DNA of 64,000 bases from Aureispira sp050633105 (GCA_050633105.1 JBOEFW010000043.1:62001-126000), one strand, 5' to 3'; numbered from the stretch's first letter, positions 25,881 through 35,409 are shown. Numbers and translations are program-made. Notes: generated by a model not told the origin, from the letters alone.

Positions 25881-27155
25881 CTATTCTACTATTACCTCCA
25901 ATAAATGTTCCTTTTGGAGATATTGCTGGGCAACGGACTGAATATCTTTAGGAGTAATGGTTTTAATGGTATCCACAAATTCATGAAAATGTTGTTCCGT
26001 TAGGCCAACTGTCGCCAAGCTTTTAACAATACTGGCTACATTAAAAACGCCATCCAAGGCGGTTAATTGCATACCTAAGGAATAATTGCGCACCATTTCC
26101 ATTTCTTCGTCAGAGATAAGCTTTTGTTGAAGCAGTTCAATTTCAGAGTAAATCTCTGTTAAAGCTTGTTCAGTGACCGCTTTATTAACATCCGTATGAA
26201 TGTACCAATAACCACTGTCGCGCAAGGTTTCTATCGAAGAATAGATGCCATAGGTAAACCCATTGCGTTCGCGTAAGTTCTGCATGAGACGAGAACCAAA
26301 GTAACCGCCCAAGACCATATTCATCATATAAAAACGATCACAGTCAGCATGAGAACGGGCAAAGGTGCGTCGGCCAATTCTAATAGAGGCTTGTAAACTC
26401 TCTTTGGAAAGCACTTGATGTACTTTTTTGTGGCCGACTTCAGGAGGCAATACCCAAGTAGGAGTCGTTGGTGCAGGTTTGGTTGGTAAGTTCGTAAAGT
26501 ATTGATTGAGCAATTCCAAGATCGCAGGGCTGGTTTTGCCTGCAATAAAAATGGTGCAGGCCTTGGCGGTATAACAACGTTTAAAATGCGCTTGTATTTT
26601 TTCCTTGGTAAGGCGATTGTAGTCTTCTGCAAAGGAGTTGTAACCATAAGGGTGCGCCTTGCCAAACAACTCTTCTGTAAACAATCGATACGCCAAGATG
26701 TCGTTTTTCTGTAATTGTAATTTTAAGTTTTGGCGACTGCGTTTAATGAATTGCTCTACCTCGTGCTGGGGATATAAGGGTTGGGTGACCATTTCTTGCA
26801 ATACAGGGAGCAAAGTTGGTAAATGCTTGGTTAAACAATACAATTGTATATTGACGGTATTAAAACCATCATAGATGTCTAATTTGGCGCCATAATGTTC
26901 AAAAAAATCGGCCAATTGAGCGGCAGTTCGTTGTTGTGTGCCTGCTTTTAAGAGTTGTGAACTGGCTCTTGCCAATAAATGTTCTTGCTCATACCAACGG
27001 CCCGCCTCAAAGACTAACTCTAATTTAATGACTTCTTGTTGCCCCAAACGAACGTCATAGACGGTTATTCCATTGTCTAACCTATGTTGGATAGGGTGGT
27101 GCAAAGGAAGGGTTTTAACAGATTGTATAGGAGGAGCTTGACGGCGATTGATCAT
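25881..27155 (-). CDS. M16-family peptidase-like protein lacking the zinc motif
   Basis: This 424-residue protein has the insulinase/processing-peptidase fold: opening HRLDNGITVYDVRLG, LERNGFTYGIYS-like motif (LRERNGFTYGIYSSIETL) and a second M16 domain. At the position of the HxxEH zinc motif it reads YEQEHLLARASSQLLKAG, so the metal ligands are missing. Bacterial M16 proteins often occur as an active/inactive pair; the active partner is not in this window. It lies 30 bases downstream of nothing on its own strand except the repeat gap, and is followed by the FnIII protein gene, possibly in one transcript. Confidence 0.8.
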   Translation of the reverse strand: MINRRQAPPIQSVKTLPLHHPIQHRLDNGITVYDVRLGQQEVIKLELVFEAGRWYEQEHLLARASSQLLKAGTQQRTAAQLADFFEHYGAKLDIYDGFNTVNIQLYCLTKHLPTLLPVLQEMVTQPLYPQHEVEQFIKRSRQNLKLQLQKNDILAYRLFTEELFGKAHPYGYNSFAEDYNRLTKEKIQAHFKRCYTAKACTIFIAGKTSPAILELLNQYFTNLPTKPAPTTPTWVLPPEVGHKKVHQVLSKESLQASIRIGRRTFARSHADCDRFYMMNMVLGGYFGSRLMQNLRERNGFTYGIYSSIETLRDSGYWYIHTDVNKAVTEQALTEIYSEIELLQQKLISDEEMEMVRNYSLGMQLTALDGVFNVASIVKSLATVGLTEQHFHEFVDTIKTITPKDIQSVAQQYLQKEHLLEVIVE

Positions 27156-27217
27156 AAAAATTACAAGGCTAACGATAAAAAAGAAGGCTAACTTATTTCA
27201 GTTACCCAAAAAGGACT

Positions 27218-27320
27218 TAAGAGTTTGTTTAAAATGTNNNNNNNNNNNNNNNNNNNNNNNNNNNNNNNNNNNNNNNNNNNNNNNNNNNNNNNNNATAAAA
27301 AATTTAAACATGCTCTAAGG
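27218..27320. repeat. repeat copy 1, interior unresolved (57 N)
   Basis: The left edge TAAGAGTTTGTTTAAAAT and right edge ATTTAAACATGCTCTAAGG are nearly inverted copies of each other and recur around the second gap at 29091-29215. The unknown bases 27238-27294 are probably the inside of a repeat that the assembly could not place. Confidence 0.65.
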
Positions 27321-27353
27321 CACAAAGATACAAAAAGGCTTGGAGTTAATGGC

Positions 27354-28217
27354 CTAGCCTTCGGCAGTAGGATCCAATAAAGTTTGGGTAGCTAACTGTC
27401 CGAATTTATGAGCAGCAGCAGGACTTGCGCCTGTAATTAGCCTTCTGTCAACAAAACAGCTATCATCTGCTTTTTGATTGATAATCGTCAGGCCTAATTG
27501 TTGGAGTTTTTTGCCAAAATACCAAGGCATTTTTCCAGGAATATAGCCAATCATAGGCGTTTGCTTGTCCACTTTATCAGGGAAAGCCGCGATTTTGTAG
27601 CCTTTGTAAATAAATTCCCCGTCCAGTTGAGCGGCAGCGAGCAAGGCAGCAGGACCGTGGCAAATAGACAAAGTAAAACGGTTGTTTTGGTGCGCCCATA
27701 AGAGCAAGGCTGCCACATTTTTATCCTCTGGTAAACCTAACATTGCTCCATGCCCTCCAGGAATAAAAATCGCATAATAAGGGCTGTTGTTGTCTAGGCC
27801 ATCTTCTATAATCGCCTGAAGACTTAGTGGTTGTTCCAAGGCTTCTTTATACGCAGCATAAATTCCTTTGACCGCCTCATCCTCTTTAGGCATCGCCCAG
27901 TGTTCTATTTGAGCAGGTTGGCCAGTAGGCGTAACCATATCACAAACAAATCCTGCTTGGCGGAAATGGAGCAAGGGCACCAACAACTCTACAGGATGAT
28001 TACCTGTAGAGAAGGCTTTGCCGTTTTGCATCACCATGTTTTTTTCCTCCGTGCAAAGTACCAGAATTTTGAGCAGGCTGTTCTTAAAAGGGTTGTTGTA
28101 TCGCACCAACTCATAATCGGTCTTGGAAACGGTCGCCAATTTTAAGGCGAAAGGAGAAGGCGAAAAACTTCCATCAGCAGTTTCTTTGGGGGCAATGCCT
28201 AGTAGTTTTCGGATCAT
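27354..28217 (-). CDS. hchA: Hsp31-type glyoxalase III / chaperone
   Basis: This 287-residue DJ-1/PfpI protein aligns by eye with E. coli HchA (Hsp31) over its whole length: FSTGNHPVELLVPLLHFRQA with Glu77, IEHWAMPKEDE, YYAIFIPGGHGAMLGLPED, SICHGPAALLAA with the nucleophile Cys186 and His187, AFPDKVDKQTPMIGYIPG, and TGASPAAAHKFG. E. coli HchA converts methylglyoxal to D-lactate without glutathione and acts as a holdase/deglycase under stress. No signal peptide, so it is cytosolic. Catalytic residues are intact. Confidence 0.92.
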   Translation of the reverse strand: MIRKLLGIAPKETADGSFSPSPFALKLATVSKTDYELVRYNNPFKNSLLKILVLCTEEKNMVMQNGKAFSTGNHPVELLVPLLHFRQAGFVCDMVTPTGQPAQIEHWAMPKEDEAVKGIYAAYKEALEQPLSLQAIIEDGLDNNSPYYAIFIPGGHGAMLGLPEDKNVAALLLWAHQNNRFTLSICHGPAALLAAAQLDGEFIYKGYKIAAFPDKVDKQTPMIGYIPGKMPWYFGKKLQQLGLTIINQKADDSCFVDRRLITGASPAAAHKFGQLATQTLLDPTAEG

Positions 28218-28253
28218 AATAAATGCTTATCGTAGTTAGAATAATTAGGACGC

Positions 28254-29012
28254 TTATAATCGACCGCGCAACGTATAAAATTGTACAGCTCTAATGTTGC
28301 TGCGTTGGGCGCTGAGTCGTTCTAACTCTGTTACCAAACCACTAGGAATGCGTTCCCATAACCCTTGATTCTGATCATATAAAACTACCCAACCATTATC
28401 TGCGTTAAAGGCCACATAATGTATCTTGGATTGTTGTTTTTCTAGGCGTTGTAATTGTTGTTGTAAAGGAGCAGGAATAAGACTGCTGTAGACTTTTTGT
28501 TCTCCTGCTAAAACCCAACCGCCATTGATGGCTAAGGCAATACTCTTGATTTTTTGACCAGTTTGGTGAACTTCTAATATTTTGGTAATAAGCGTAGGCG
28601 GAACATTTTTCCAGTCTACTTCCGTATCATTATAAATGACAACCCAACTGGATTTGCCTGACCAAGAGAGCGGTGAAAAGACAATTTGTTGAATGTTGGC
28701 ATTTTCTTCTTTGAGTCGTTGAAGGGTGCTCATCAAGTCTCTAGGAGCGCCATCCCAAGAGAGATAAGGCAAACCTGCGGATTCGTACGCGCAAACCCAA
28801 CCGCCATCAGGAGCTAAACCCAAAGATTTGATGGCTACATTGCTGCGTTGAAACAAGGTTCCTTCCTTATCTTGGAGACTTGCAGGGATTTCATTAGAAG
28901 AAGTAGAGCGCTGGTTATAAATAATATTCCAGCCTTCTTGTGCGACACAATAATTGGTTATAGACCAATAGAAGAGGGTGAACAGGAGTAATTTTGAATA
29001 GTTAATTTGCAT
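28254..29012 (-). CDS. secreted protein with four GGWV-type repeats
   Basis: This 252-residue protein has a signal peptide (YSKLLLFTLFYWSITNYCVA, then Q). The mature part repeats a unit of about 50 residues: IKSLGLAPDGGWVCAYE, IQQIVFSP..SSWVVIYND, IKSIALAINGGWVLAGE, IHYVAFNADNGWVVLYD, each followed by a P-x2-L-x3-L-x-L helix. A beta-hairpin plus helix per unit, perhaps a small propeller or solenoid, is likely. ATG 29012 is chosen because the signal peptide starts there; an upstream frame adds 11 residues. Family not recognised. A repeat with an assembly gap lies just upstream. Confidence 0.65.
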   Translation of the reverse strand: MQINYSKLLLFTLFYWSITNYCVAQEGWNIIYNQRSTSSNEIPASLQDKEGTLFQRSNVAIKSLGLAPDGGWVCAYESAGLPYLSWDGAPRDLMSTLQRLKEENANIQQIVFSPLSWSGKSSWVVIYNDTEVDWKNVPPTLITKILEVHQTGQKIKSIALAINGGWVLAGEQKVYSSLIPAPLQQQLQRLEKQQSKIHYVAFNADNGWVVLYDQNQGLWERIPSGLVTELERLSAQRSNIRAVQFYTLRGRL

Positions 29013-29090
29013 AATGAGGTGATTTAAAAATAGGCAACGAGTCACCTTCTTAGAAGAACATGACTCGTTGCAGCAATAAATATAGCCGTC

Positions 29091-29215
29091 TAAGAGTTTG
29101 TTTAAAATTTNNNNNNNNNNNNNNNNNNNNNNNNNNNNNNNNNNNNNNNNNNNNNNNNNNNNNNNNNNNNNNNNNNNNNNNNNNNNNNNNNNNNAAATTT
29201 AAACATGCTCTAAGG
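29091..29215. repeat. repeat copy 2, interior unresolved (84 N)
   Basis: Edges TAAGAGTTTGTTTAAAATTT and AAATTTAAACATGCTCTAAGG match those of the gap at 27218-27320 in the same orientation. Bases 29111-29194 are N. Imperfect terminal inverted repeats and small size suggest a MITE-like element. Confidence 0.65.
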
Positions 29216-29258
29216 TTAAAATAGTTTATACTATAGGTCACAGTCTATAGTAAAAAAA

Positions 29259-29957
29259 CTATTTAACACTTTCTAGACGTTGTTTGATTTCGTCAACTAC
29301 TTTTTTCTGATCGTCGATTTCTACTTTGGCTTTGCCTTGTCCTTCTTTGCTTTCTTTGACATCGTTTTCCGCTTCTACAATACTTTGCTCCATTTTTGTA
29401 ATGGTGCTTTTGTAGGTTTCAATGTCTTTAGTGCGTTGCTTTTCATCTTTTTCTAATTTGCTTAAGTTGCCTTCATAATCCTTTAACAACTTCTCTGCTT
29501 CCTTCAATTCTTCTTCAATCATATCGGCAGAAACATTTCTAGCAAAATCTCTTAGGATGGCCTCCCCAGCAGGGTAGCGGTCAGAAAAATCTTTAGAAGA
29601 GAGGTAAGAAACACCCAAGTTATACCAAACGGTAATAACAGTACCTTCTTGTCCACGTTCTTCTACTTTTGCAATAATATCTACGGTATTGTCACTCATA
29701 TCCTTGATCGAAGCATCTTCTGTAATATACTCATTGCCACGACGATCAAACTTAGTTTTACCTTTGTATTTTTTGATAAACTTGCTCCACGCTTTGCCTA
29801 CTTCTTTGCTGCTTGTACCAGGCAATTCCATAACCAATGCATTGAAGGTTCCTTTGCTGTTCGCTTTGGTTTCTTCTTTTATTAGTGATTTAATTTGTGC
29901 CCAACTGTTAGACGAAAGTCCCAACAACAATGCGCTTAGTAATACTAGTGTTTTCAT
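29259..29957 (-). CDS. secreted coiled-coil protein, paralogue of 55611-56324
   Basis: This 232-residue protein has a signal peptide (KTLVLLSALLLGLSSNSWAQ), a globular part (about 40-140) with GKAWSKFIKKYKGKTKFDRR and NEYITEDASI, and a long C-terminal coiled coil (about 150-230). It shares order and key words with the protein at 55611 (GKSWKKYAKGLKGKLKYNRS, NEYFVDNGTI, then coiled coil), so the two are paralogues. Probably periplasmic or outer-membrane facing. I recognise no named family. The gene is monocistronic by spacing. Confidence 0.65.
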   Translation of the reverse strand: MKTLVLLSALLLGLSSNSWAQIKSLIKEETKANSKGTFNALVMELPGTSSKEVGKAWSKFIKKYKGKTKFDRRGNEYITEDASIKDMSDNTVDIIAKVEERGQEGTVITVWYNLGVSYLSSKDFSDRYPAGEAILRDFARNVSADMIEEELKEAEKLLKDYEGNLSKLEKDEKQRTKDIETYKSTITKMEQSIVEAENDVKESKEGQGKAKVEIDDQKKVVDEIKQRLESVK

Positions 29958-30221
29958 AATTTTGAATGATTAATTTAAAGAGTCTTATTTTGTTATTTGT
30001 GTAATGGTGTGTCACAAATTAACTGTTATCATAGGAGCAACCCTTTAAAAGTATGCCAAGGTTTTAAAATGCTTCCATATGTAACCGTTTATTTAAAAGT
30101 AAGAAAACTTCGTCTTGTACTTCTAACTTGCTCTGGAAAAAGCTGAAAATTTCTTTAAAAGAAATGAAAAAGAGTCTACATATTGCTCTAGAAATATATA
30201 AACCTGTCAAGCTTTAGTATA
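29958..30221. other. intergenic, promoter region
   Basis: This gap of about 260 bases lies between the coiled-coil gene start and the terminator of the LamG gene. No coding frame is seen; it should hold the promoter of the coiled-coil gene. Confidence 0.35.
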
Positions 30222-30258
30222 AAAAAGAGTCTTTTCAACTAGTGAAAAGACTCTTTTT
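30222..30258 (-). terminator. terminator of the LamG adhesin gene
   Basis: AAAAAGAGTCTTTTC pairs with GAAAAGACTCTTTTT around a short loop with one bulge. A/T runs on both sides allow termination in either direction; it lies 28 bases beyond the stop of the minus-strand adhesin gene. Confidence 0.85.
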
Positions 30259-30285
30259 AAAATTTATAACGTATGGAAAAGGTAT

Positions 30286-33200
30286 TTAGCGTAAGCTAAT
30301 TTTTTTGCTCCATTGTTGGGTACCATCTTCAGTTTGTACTTGTAAGAAGTACAAGTTGTTGGGTAAATTATTCAACAAATGAGGCAATTGTACCACCCGC
30401 TCACTACTAATAGTAGTTGTTTGTTCTGCGACCACTCGCCCTTGTGCATCAATCAACGTAATCTGCACTTTCTGTGGTGCTAAAGGTTCCAAAATTTGGA
30501 AGTTCAGCGCCCCTTGTGTTGGATTAGGGAATACGGTCATTCCTTCCCCTGTTGGTAAGGTCATTCCTTCTACAGCACGAGTGGGAGAATATTCAAAACT
30601 ACCATCTACATCTAATTGTTTAAGACGATAGTAGGACGTTCCTGTAAAGCTATTAGGATCAACTTGGTAATAGGTGCTTAATTTAGTAGTAGTGCCATTA
30701 CCAGCAACATAAGCTACTTTAGTAAATTCTGTTTCTCCTTGTAATAAACGTTCTACTTCAAAGCCTTTGTTGTTGCGTTCTATCGCTGTTGTCCAATGCA
30801 ATTGAACTTCTTGGCGATTGGTGCGCTTGGCGTCAAAGCTTACTAGTTCAATCGGCAAACTTTGAATCGGGTTGTTTTGGGCGATAGCAAATTGGCTAAA
30901 ACCTGTGGTCAATGGTGCTCCTGTAAAAGTGGCATTACTTGGTGTTCCTGTCGTAATGCTACCTGCAGCAGCAACAACGGTTCCCCAGGTGGCACCAAAC
31001 TCACGACTGCCGCGTTTGTATAAATCTACATCATTGGCCGCCAGAGCTGGCGCAAAGTAAGATAATTCATTAAAAGTTACTGCATTGACAACAGGCATTT
31101 GATTGCTTCCATAATTCCAAATTACAAAATATTCATTGTCAACATCCCCTGAAATGCTTCCCCAACCATGTGGCTTTTCAGTCATTAAACGAGAGACTAC
31201 TACTTCTCCATTAGGAGCAGTACTAAAGTCAATTGCTACTTTAGGAATACCGAAGTTGATTAACCCTGTTCCATTGACGGTTATACGTTCTGATACACCA
31301 CCAGCAACGGCTACTTCTGATGCTATACGATTACTGGTTGTCATGTTGACAGTTGTACCATTAGCAATACCAAGAGCATCTTTAATGCCATTCATTGTCC
31401 CTATAGCATCATCCTTATTAAATTGGAAATAAGAAACTAATCCAGATTCATTGCCTTTTAGGGTTAAGTGCATGTTTTCTCTAAGTTGGTCTTGTGTTCT
31501 TGCAACATCCCAGATTCGTACTTCATCCATGCTACCAATGAAATTTTCACCAATAGAAGGCAAGGAAATAGTACCGATTCTAAGGTTCTGGTCCAAGGTA
31601 TTCAGAGTACGGTTAGAAGAAGCATCTAGTATACCGTCAATGTACAAACGCATCGTTGTTCCATCGTGTGTGATCGCTACATGGTGCCACTCCCCATCAT
31701 TGATGGTGATAGAACCATTAAAGTCATTAAATTGACCTATAAAGCCAAGGCTCCCTGAACGGACTGCTATGGAATTTCTATTGTTATTGGTTCGCCTTCC
31801 CCAACTCAAAATATTGCCTATAGTTGTTTGTGTTGTTTTTATCCAAGCTTCCATTGTTCTTGCCGCATTGCCTACAGGCAAGTTGATGGCATTGGCAGTA
31901 TTATCAATAAAACTAGTACCATCAAAATCGTACATTTGACCACGAACATCACTGATGTCAAGTTCTGATGCTTGCACAACCATAAATTGGCCAGTCTCAT
32001 AAATGTTACTAAACGTAATAGAATTACTAGTTACTGTTCTTGCATAGTTTTTAAGCAACAACCAGTTGCCATCACCATTCATTGGGCGCCAGTAAAGGCG
32101 ATACTTTGTTCCATCTAGTACAGTGAAAGTATTGGTGGGATAGTTGAATGTGAAATTCATTCGTGGTCCAATAGCAGAAGTTTCTTTATTAACTGTCCAC
32201 ATTGGATTTTGAAGAACATTGGTTCCAACAACACCTGCAATAGTATTGGGTATAAATGCTTGATAAGTAACCGTATAATCCTCTGCATTAGTGTTGTCTA
32301 TGACGTCCAAAGAAAGGTTGGCTGTCGTGAAATTGATGGGATTCACCCCTGCCATAGCAGGAAAGGCCAAGGTTTGGCTATTAGAAGTACCAGCGACATC
32401 ATTCCCTACATTTACCTCTGAATTGACCCAAGCGGTGTTGACATTCATCCCATTGAGTGTTCCATTATTACCATTAGCCTCATCAGGTAATATTGTAGTC
32501 CCTGCGGGTTCATTCATTTGATAATAAGCAACCAAATTGGTAGCACAACCATCAAGGGTTAGGTGCATGTTCTCCCGAATTTCTGTTGCTGTGCGAGCAC
32601 TATTCCAAATGCGAACCTCATCAACTTGGCCGTCCCAAAAGTTGGTTAATCCACTAGTGATCCCACCAACTCTAGCACCAATGTATAAGTCGTAACTTGT
32701 TTCAAAAATGGTTGTTGCTGTAAAATTACTTGGATTGGAGAGTGGTTGGCTGATTCCATTAATATAAATACGCAAATCAGCGCCTTCTCGAACAACGGCT
32801 ATGTGATTCCATTCTTGTGTCGCAGCTCCTAAAGAAGATGTATTATAAGTAATACTGCCTGTGTGGACAGGATTGACATAAACCTCTCCATTTGGAAAAT
32901 ACCATAGATGAAAACCTGTATTGCTACCGTCATTAAATTCTAAAATAGGCCCTTGTGCAGAAGCTTGGTCATGTTTGACCCAGCTTTCCATAGTAAAGTT
33001 ACCTGCACCAACATCTAAACTGCTGCTGGCAGGAATAGCAACAAAATCATTGCCTCCATCAAAATCTAAGCCATTGCCTCTTTCTATACTGGTTGAGGTA
33101 GGACTGCCATCAAAAGGACTCGCAATATCTCCATTCAGGGCAGTGCGAATCGCAGGATCAGCTGTTGTGTTATTACTTTGATAGCCTAGTGTGCCTGTCG

Positions 33201-34791
33201 CAGGATCATTGCCAATACGACTGATACCAGGAGTTGCTTGGCTTCCCCAAACACGGGGCATATAAGTGTTTTCGGTATAGTAAGTTGCTCTACCTACGGT
33301 TCCATCATTTGCATAAGCAATAGACCAAACTAATATCCCATTGTTATCTTCCAGAATAATTTCATCATTGCCATTGTCTAAGATCATAGCTACTTGTAGA
33401 ACACGAGTATCCGAACATTGTAGCCAATTTGCTTCAAAAGAAGCTTTGTTTCTAGCTAGAACAACATATTCGCCAGGTTGTAAGATATAGCTTGCTGTGG
33501 AAATGAGAGCATTGTCTGCGTCGGCATCACGGAGCCGCCAATTTTCAAGATCTACAGGAACTGTACCATGATTGAATAATTCTACCCATTCATGAGCGGG
33601 ATCGTTTACTGTAGGGTTGCTGATCCATTCAGTGACAACAACGGAAGGCACCGTAACTCCATTACCTTGAACGGCAAAATCATAAATGCCTTCGTTGGCA
33701 TCATTATTATTAATAGTAACCGTAGCATTTCTAAGACCTACAGCGGAAGGAGTAAAAGTAAGGGTGAAATTGGCCGTAGCACCTGCGGCTACAGAGGCAG
33801 GTACACCAGTTACAACAAAATCAGCGGCTTGTGCCCCTGCTACAAAAATATTAGTAATGGATAATACGCTAGTTCCAGCAGAATTATCAATGACAAATAC
33901 TTGTGGAGAACTGTTTCCAACTATTGTAGGTCCAAAATCTGTTTCGTCTGTAAGACTAGGTGTCACATCTCCATCAACAATACTAGTTCCATTTCCTGTA
34001 ATATTAATTTCAGGGTTACCAAGACCATTACCACGGACAGCAAAGTCGTAGGTTCCTTCATCGGCATCATTATTATTAATGGTCACCGTCGCATTTCTAA
34101 CCCCAGTGGCAGAAGGTGTAAATGTGAGCGTGAAATTGGCAGTGGCACCAGCAGCAACTGAAGTAGGGGCACCAGAGACGACAAATTCAGTGGCTTGTGC
34201 ACCAGAAACCACAATACTCGTAATTGCTAAGGCGGCAGTCCCAGTAGAATTATCGATGGTGAATGTTTGTGGAGCACTTGTACTAAGGGCTATATTACCA
34301 AAGTCAGTGCCATCAGCAATAGCGGGCGTCAAATCGCCGTCAGTAATGCTGTTACCGTTTCCAGTGATGTCAATTTCAGGAGCACTGCCTCCTACGGAGT
34401 TTTGAACATCTCCTGTCAATTGTCCTAGAGCTCCACAGCCTACACCAGAAACATCTACCCAAGTTCCTAGCGTTAAATCTGGAGGGTTAGGAGAGGAAGG
34501 GGTGCTATTTCTATATAGGATAAAAGTATAGCTAGACCCTCCATCTGTACTAAGTTGTATTTCCCAATTAGCACCTGTCCAAATAATTCGGAAAGCACAA
34601 ACTCCAGCACTACAATTGCCTAAATTACCAGATGTAAAGGTTGTTCGGGCCCCCATATTACCAGATGGAATAAGGGTGACAGGATAGGAGAACCCTCCTA
34701 CTATTGGTCCTGTACAACCAGCGTATTGTACTTGAGCTTCTAGCCAAAAGGTGCTTAATAAGAATGAAATCAGTAAAATCAACTTTTTCAT
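30286..34791 (-). CDS. giant LamG surface protein with T9SS type A sorting domain
   Basis: This 1501-residue secreted protein has a signal peptide (KKLILLISFLLSTFWLEAQ). Domains in order: a small N-terminal domain (to about 120), two tandem choice-of-anchor-D repeats (about 139-258 and 258-380, each starting PEI[DN]ITGNG), a lamin-tail domain (about 380-500, VVTEWISNPTVNDPAHEWVE), two LamG/concanavalin domains (about 570-765 and 950-1125), an FnIII-like segment (about 1310) and a type A T9SS C-terminal signal (about 1417-1501, VFPNPTQGALNFQ, ending WSKKISLR). It should be exported by T9SS and attached to or released from the surface, likely binding glycans or cells. ATG 34791 fits the signal peptide. 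It follows the tail-collar gene by 99 bases on the same strand. Confidence 0.9.
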   Translation of the reverse strand: MKKLILLISFLLSTFWLEAQVQYAGCTGPIVGGFSYPVTLIPSGNMGARTTFTSGNLGNCSAGVCAFRIIWTGANWEIQLSTDGGSSYTFILYRNSTPSSPNPPDLTLGTWVDVSGVGCGALGQLTGDVQNSVGGSAPEIDITGNGNSITDGDLTPAIADGTDFGNIALSTSAPQTFTIDNSTGTAALAITSIVVSGAQATEFVVSGAPTSVAAGATANFTLTFTPSATGVRNATVTINNNDADEGTYDFAVRGNGLGNPEINITGNGTSIVDGDVTPSLTDETDFGPTIVGNSSPQVFVIDNSAGTSVLSITNIFVAGAQAADFVVTGVPASVAAGATANFTLTFTPSAVGLRNATVTINNNDANEGIYDFAVQGNGVTVPSVVVTEWISNPTVNDPAHEWVELFNHGTVPVDLENWRLRDADADNALISTASYILQPGEYVVLARNKASFEANWLQCSDTRVLQVAMILDNGNDEIILEDNNGILVWSIAYANDGTVGRATYYTENTYMPRVWGSQATPGISRIGNDPATGTLGYQSNNTTADPAIRTALNGDIASPFDGSPTSTSIERGNGLDFDGGNDFVAIPASSSLDVGAGNFTMESWVKHDQASAQGPILEFNDGSNTGFHLWYFPNGEVYVNPVHTGSITYNTSSLGAATQEWNHIAVVREGADLRIYINGISQPLSNPSNFTATTIFETSYDLYIGARVGGITSGLTNFWDGQVDEVRIWNSARTATEIRENMHLTLDGCATNLVAYYQMNEPAGTTILPDEANGNNGTLNGMNVNTAWVNSEVNVGNDVAGTSNSQTLAFPAMAGVNPINFTTANLSLDVIDNTNAEDYTVTYQAFIPNTIAGVVGTNVLQNPMWTVNKETSAIGPRMNFTFNYPTNTFTVLDGTKYRLYWRPMNGDGNWLLLKNYARTVTSNSITFSNIYETGQFMVVQASELDISDVRGQMYDFDGTSFIDNTANAINLPVGNAARTMEAWIKTTQTTIGNILSWGRRTNNNRNSIAVRSGSLGFIGQFNDFNGSITINDGEWHHVAITHDGTTMRLYIDGILDASSNRTLNTLDQNLRIGTISLPSIGENFIGSMDEVRIWDVARTQDQLRENMHLTLKGNESGLVSYFQFNKDDAIGTMNGIKDALGIANGTTVNMTTSNRIASEVAVAGGVSERITVNGTGLINFGIPKVAIDFSTAPNGEVVVSRLMTEKPHGWGSISGDVDNEYFVIWNYGSNQMPVVNAVTFNELSYFAPALAANDVDLYKRGSREFGATWGTVVAAAGSITTGTPSNATFTGAPLTTGFSQFAIAQNNPIQSLPIELVSFDAKRTNRQEVQLHWTTAIERNNKGFEVERLLQGETEFTKVAYVAGNGTTTKLSTYYQVDPNSFTGTSYYRLKQLDVDGSFEYSPTRAVEGMTLPTGEGMTVFPNPTQGALNFQILEPLAPQKVQITLIDAQGRVVAEQTTTISSERVVQLPHLLNNLPNNLYFLQVQTEDGTQQWSKKISLR

Positions 34792-34890
34792 ATCGTACAA
34801 ATTTCTATAAATGAAAGATTTTAAAAATTAAGGAATGACACTTAGAGACAGGTCATTCCTTAATAATTTGATAGTTGTAAATGAATATTA

Positions 34891-35409
34891 CTAGCTTCTA
34901 GATGGGAACACGCCTTGTGTTGCTATGATATAATTGATAGCTAGAAATGGTTGTCTGTTTTCATGCGATTGATTTCCACCTGAGGTTCCAATCGCTTGAC
35001 TATTTAGGGATGTATTGGGGGTTGCTGTAGAATATTCATTGTCAAATGCTGCTGTATTTGCCAATATATGATTGGTAGGAACATTAGTAGTTCCAGGATT
35101 AACGTCAGCATTTAGATTGTGCGAGTGACTTGGCATTTGACTATTAGTTAGTGTTACATGCTCCTGCCCTCCGAATTGTCCTTCTCTGTAAGGAGTCAAT
35201 CCTGCTCCTTGACGAGGCCCAATAGGAGTACGTCCACGCAAATCAGGCAATCCAAAAGTTGTACGGCCATCACCACCATACATGGTACCTAAGAGAGAAA
35301 ATAAGGCTGCATTTTGAGAAATAGGCAATAATTGACCATCACAAAAAGCCCAACCACGAGGAGGGAAATTTCCAGCAAATAACTTAACTTCTGCGAGTAA
35401 AGGATCCAT
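34891..35409 (-). CDS. phage tail-collar domain protein (MdpB-like)
   Basis: This 172-residue protein is a typical tail-collar (microcystin-dependent protein, MdpB) family member: opening LLAEVKLFAGNFPPRGWAFC, DGQLLPISQNAALFSLLGTMYGG, FGLPDLRGRTPIG, VTLTNSQMPSHSHN, and QPFLAINYIIATQG at the end. In phages this domain lies in tail fibres; in bacteria free-standing copies have no settled role. No other phage gene is nearby. It has no signal peptide. It lies just before the LamG adhesin gene on the same strand, probably one transcript. Confidence 0.88.
   Translation of the reverse strand: MDPLLAEVKLFAGNFPPRGWAFCDGQLLPISQNAALFSLLGTMYGGDGRTTFGLPDLRGRTPIGPRQGAGLTPYREGQFGGQEHVTLTNSQMPSHSHNLNADVNPGTTNVPTNHILANTAAFDNEYSTATPNTSLNSQAIGTSGGNQSHENRQPFLAINYIIATQGVFPSRS

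Noticed and set aside
31136..34405. Many open frames on the plus strand opposite the LamG gene.
   Set aside because: They are shadows of the repetitive coding sequence on the minus strand; the sense frame carries the domains and signal peptide.
34891..35409. Part of a prophage.
   Set aside because: Only the tail-collar protein is present; no capsid, terminase, portal or integrase gene lies within the window.
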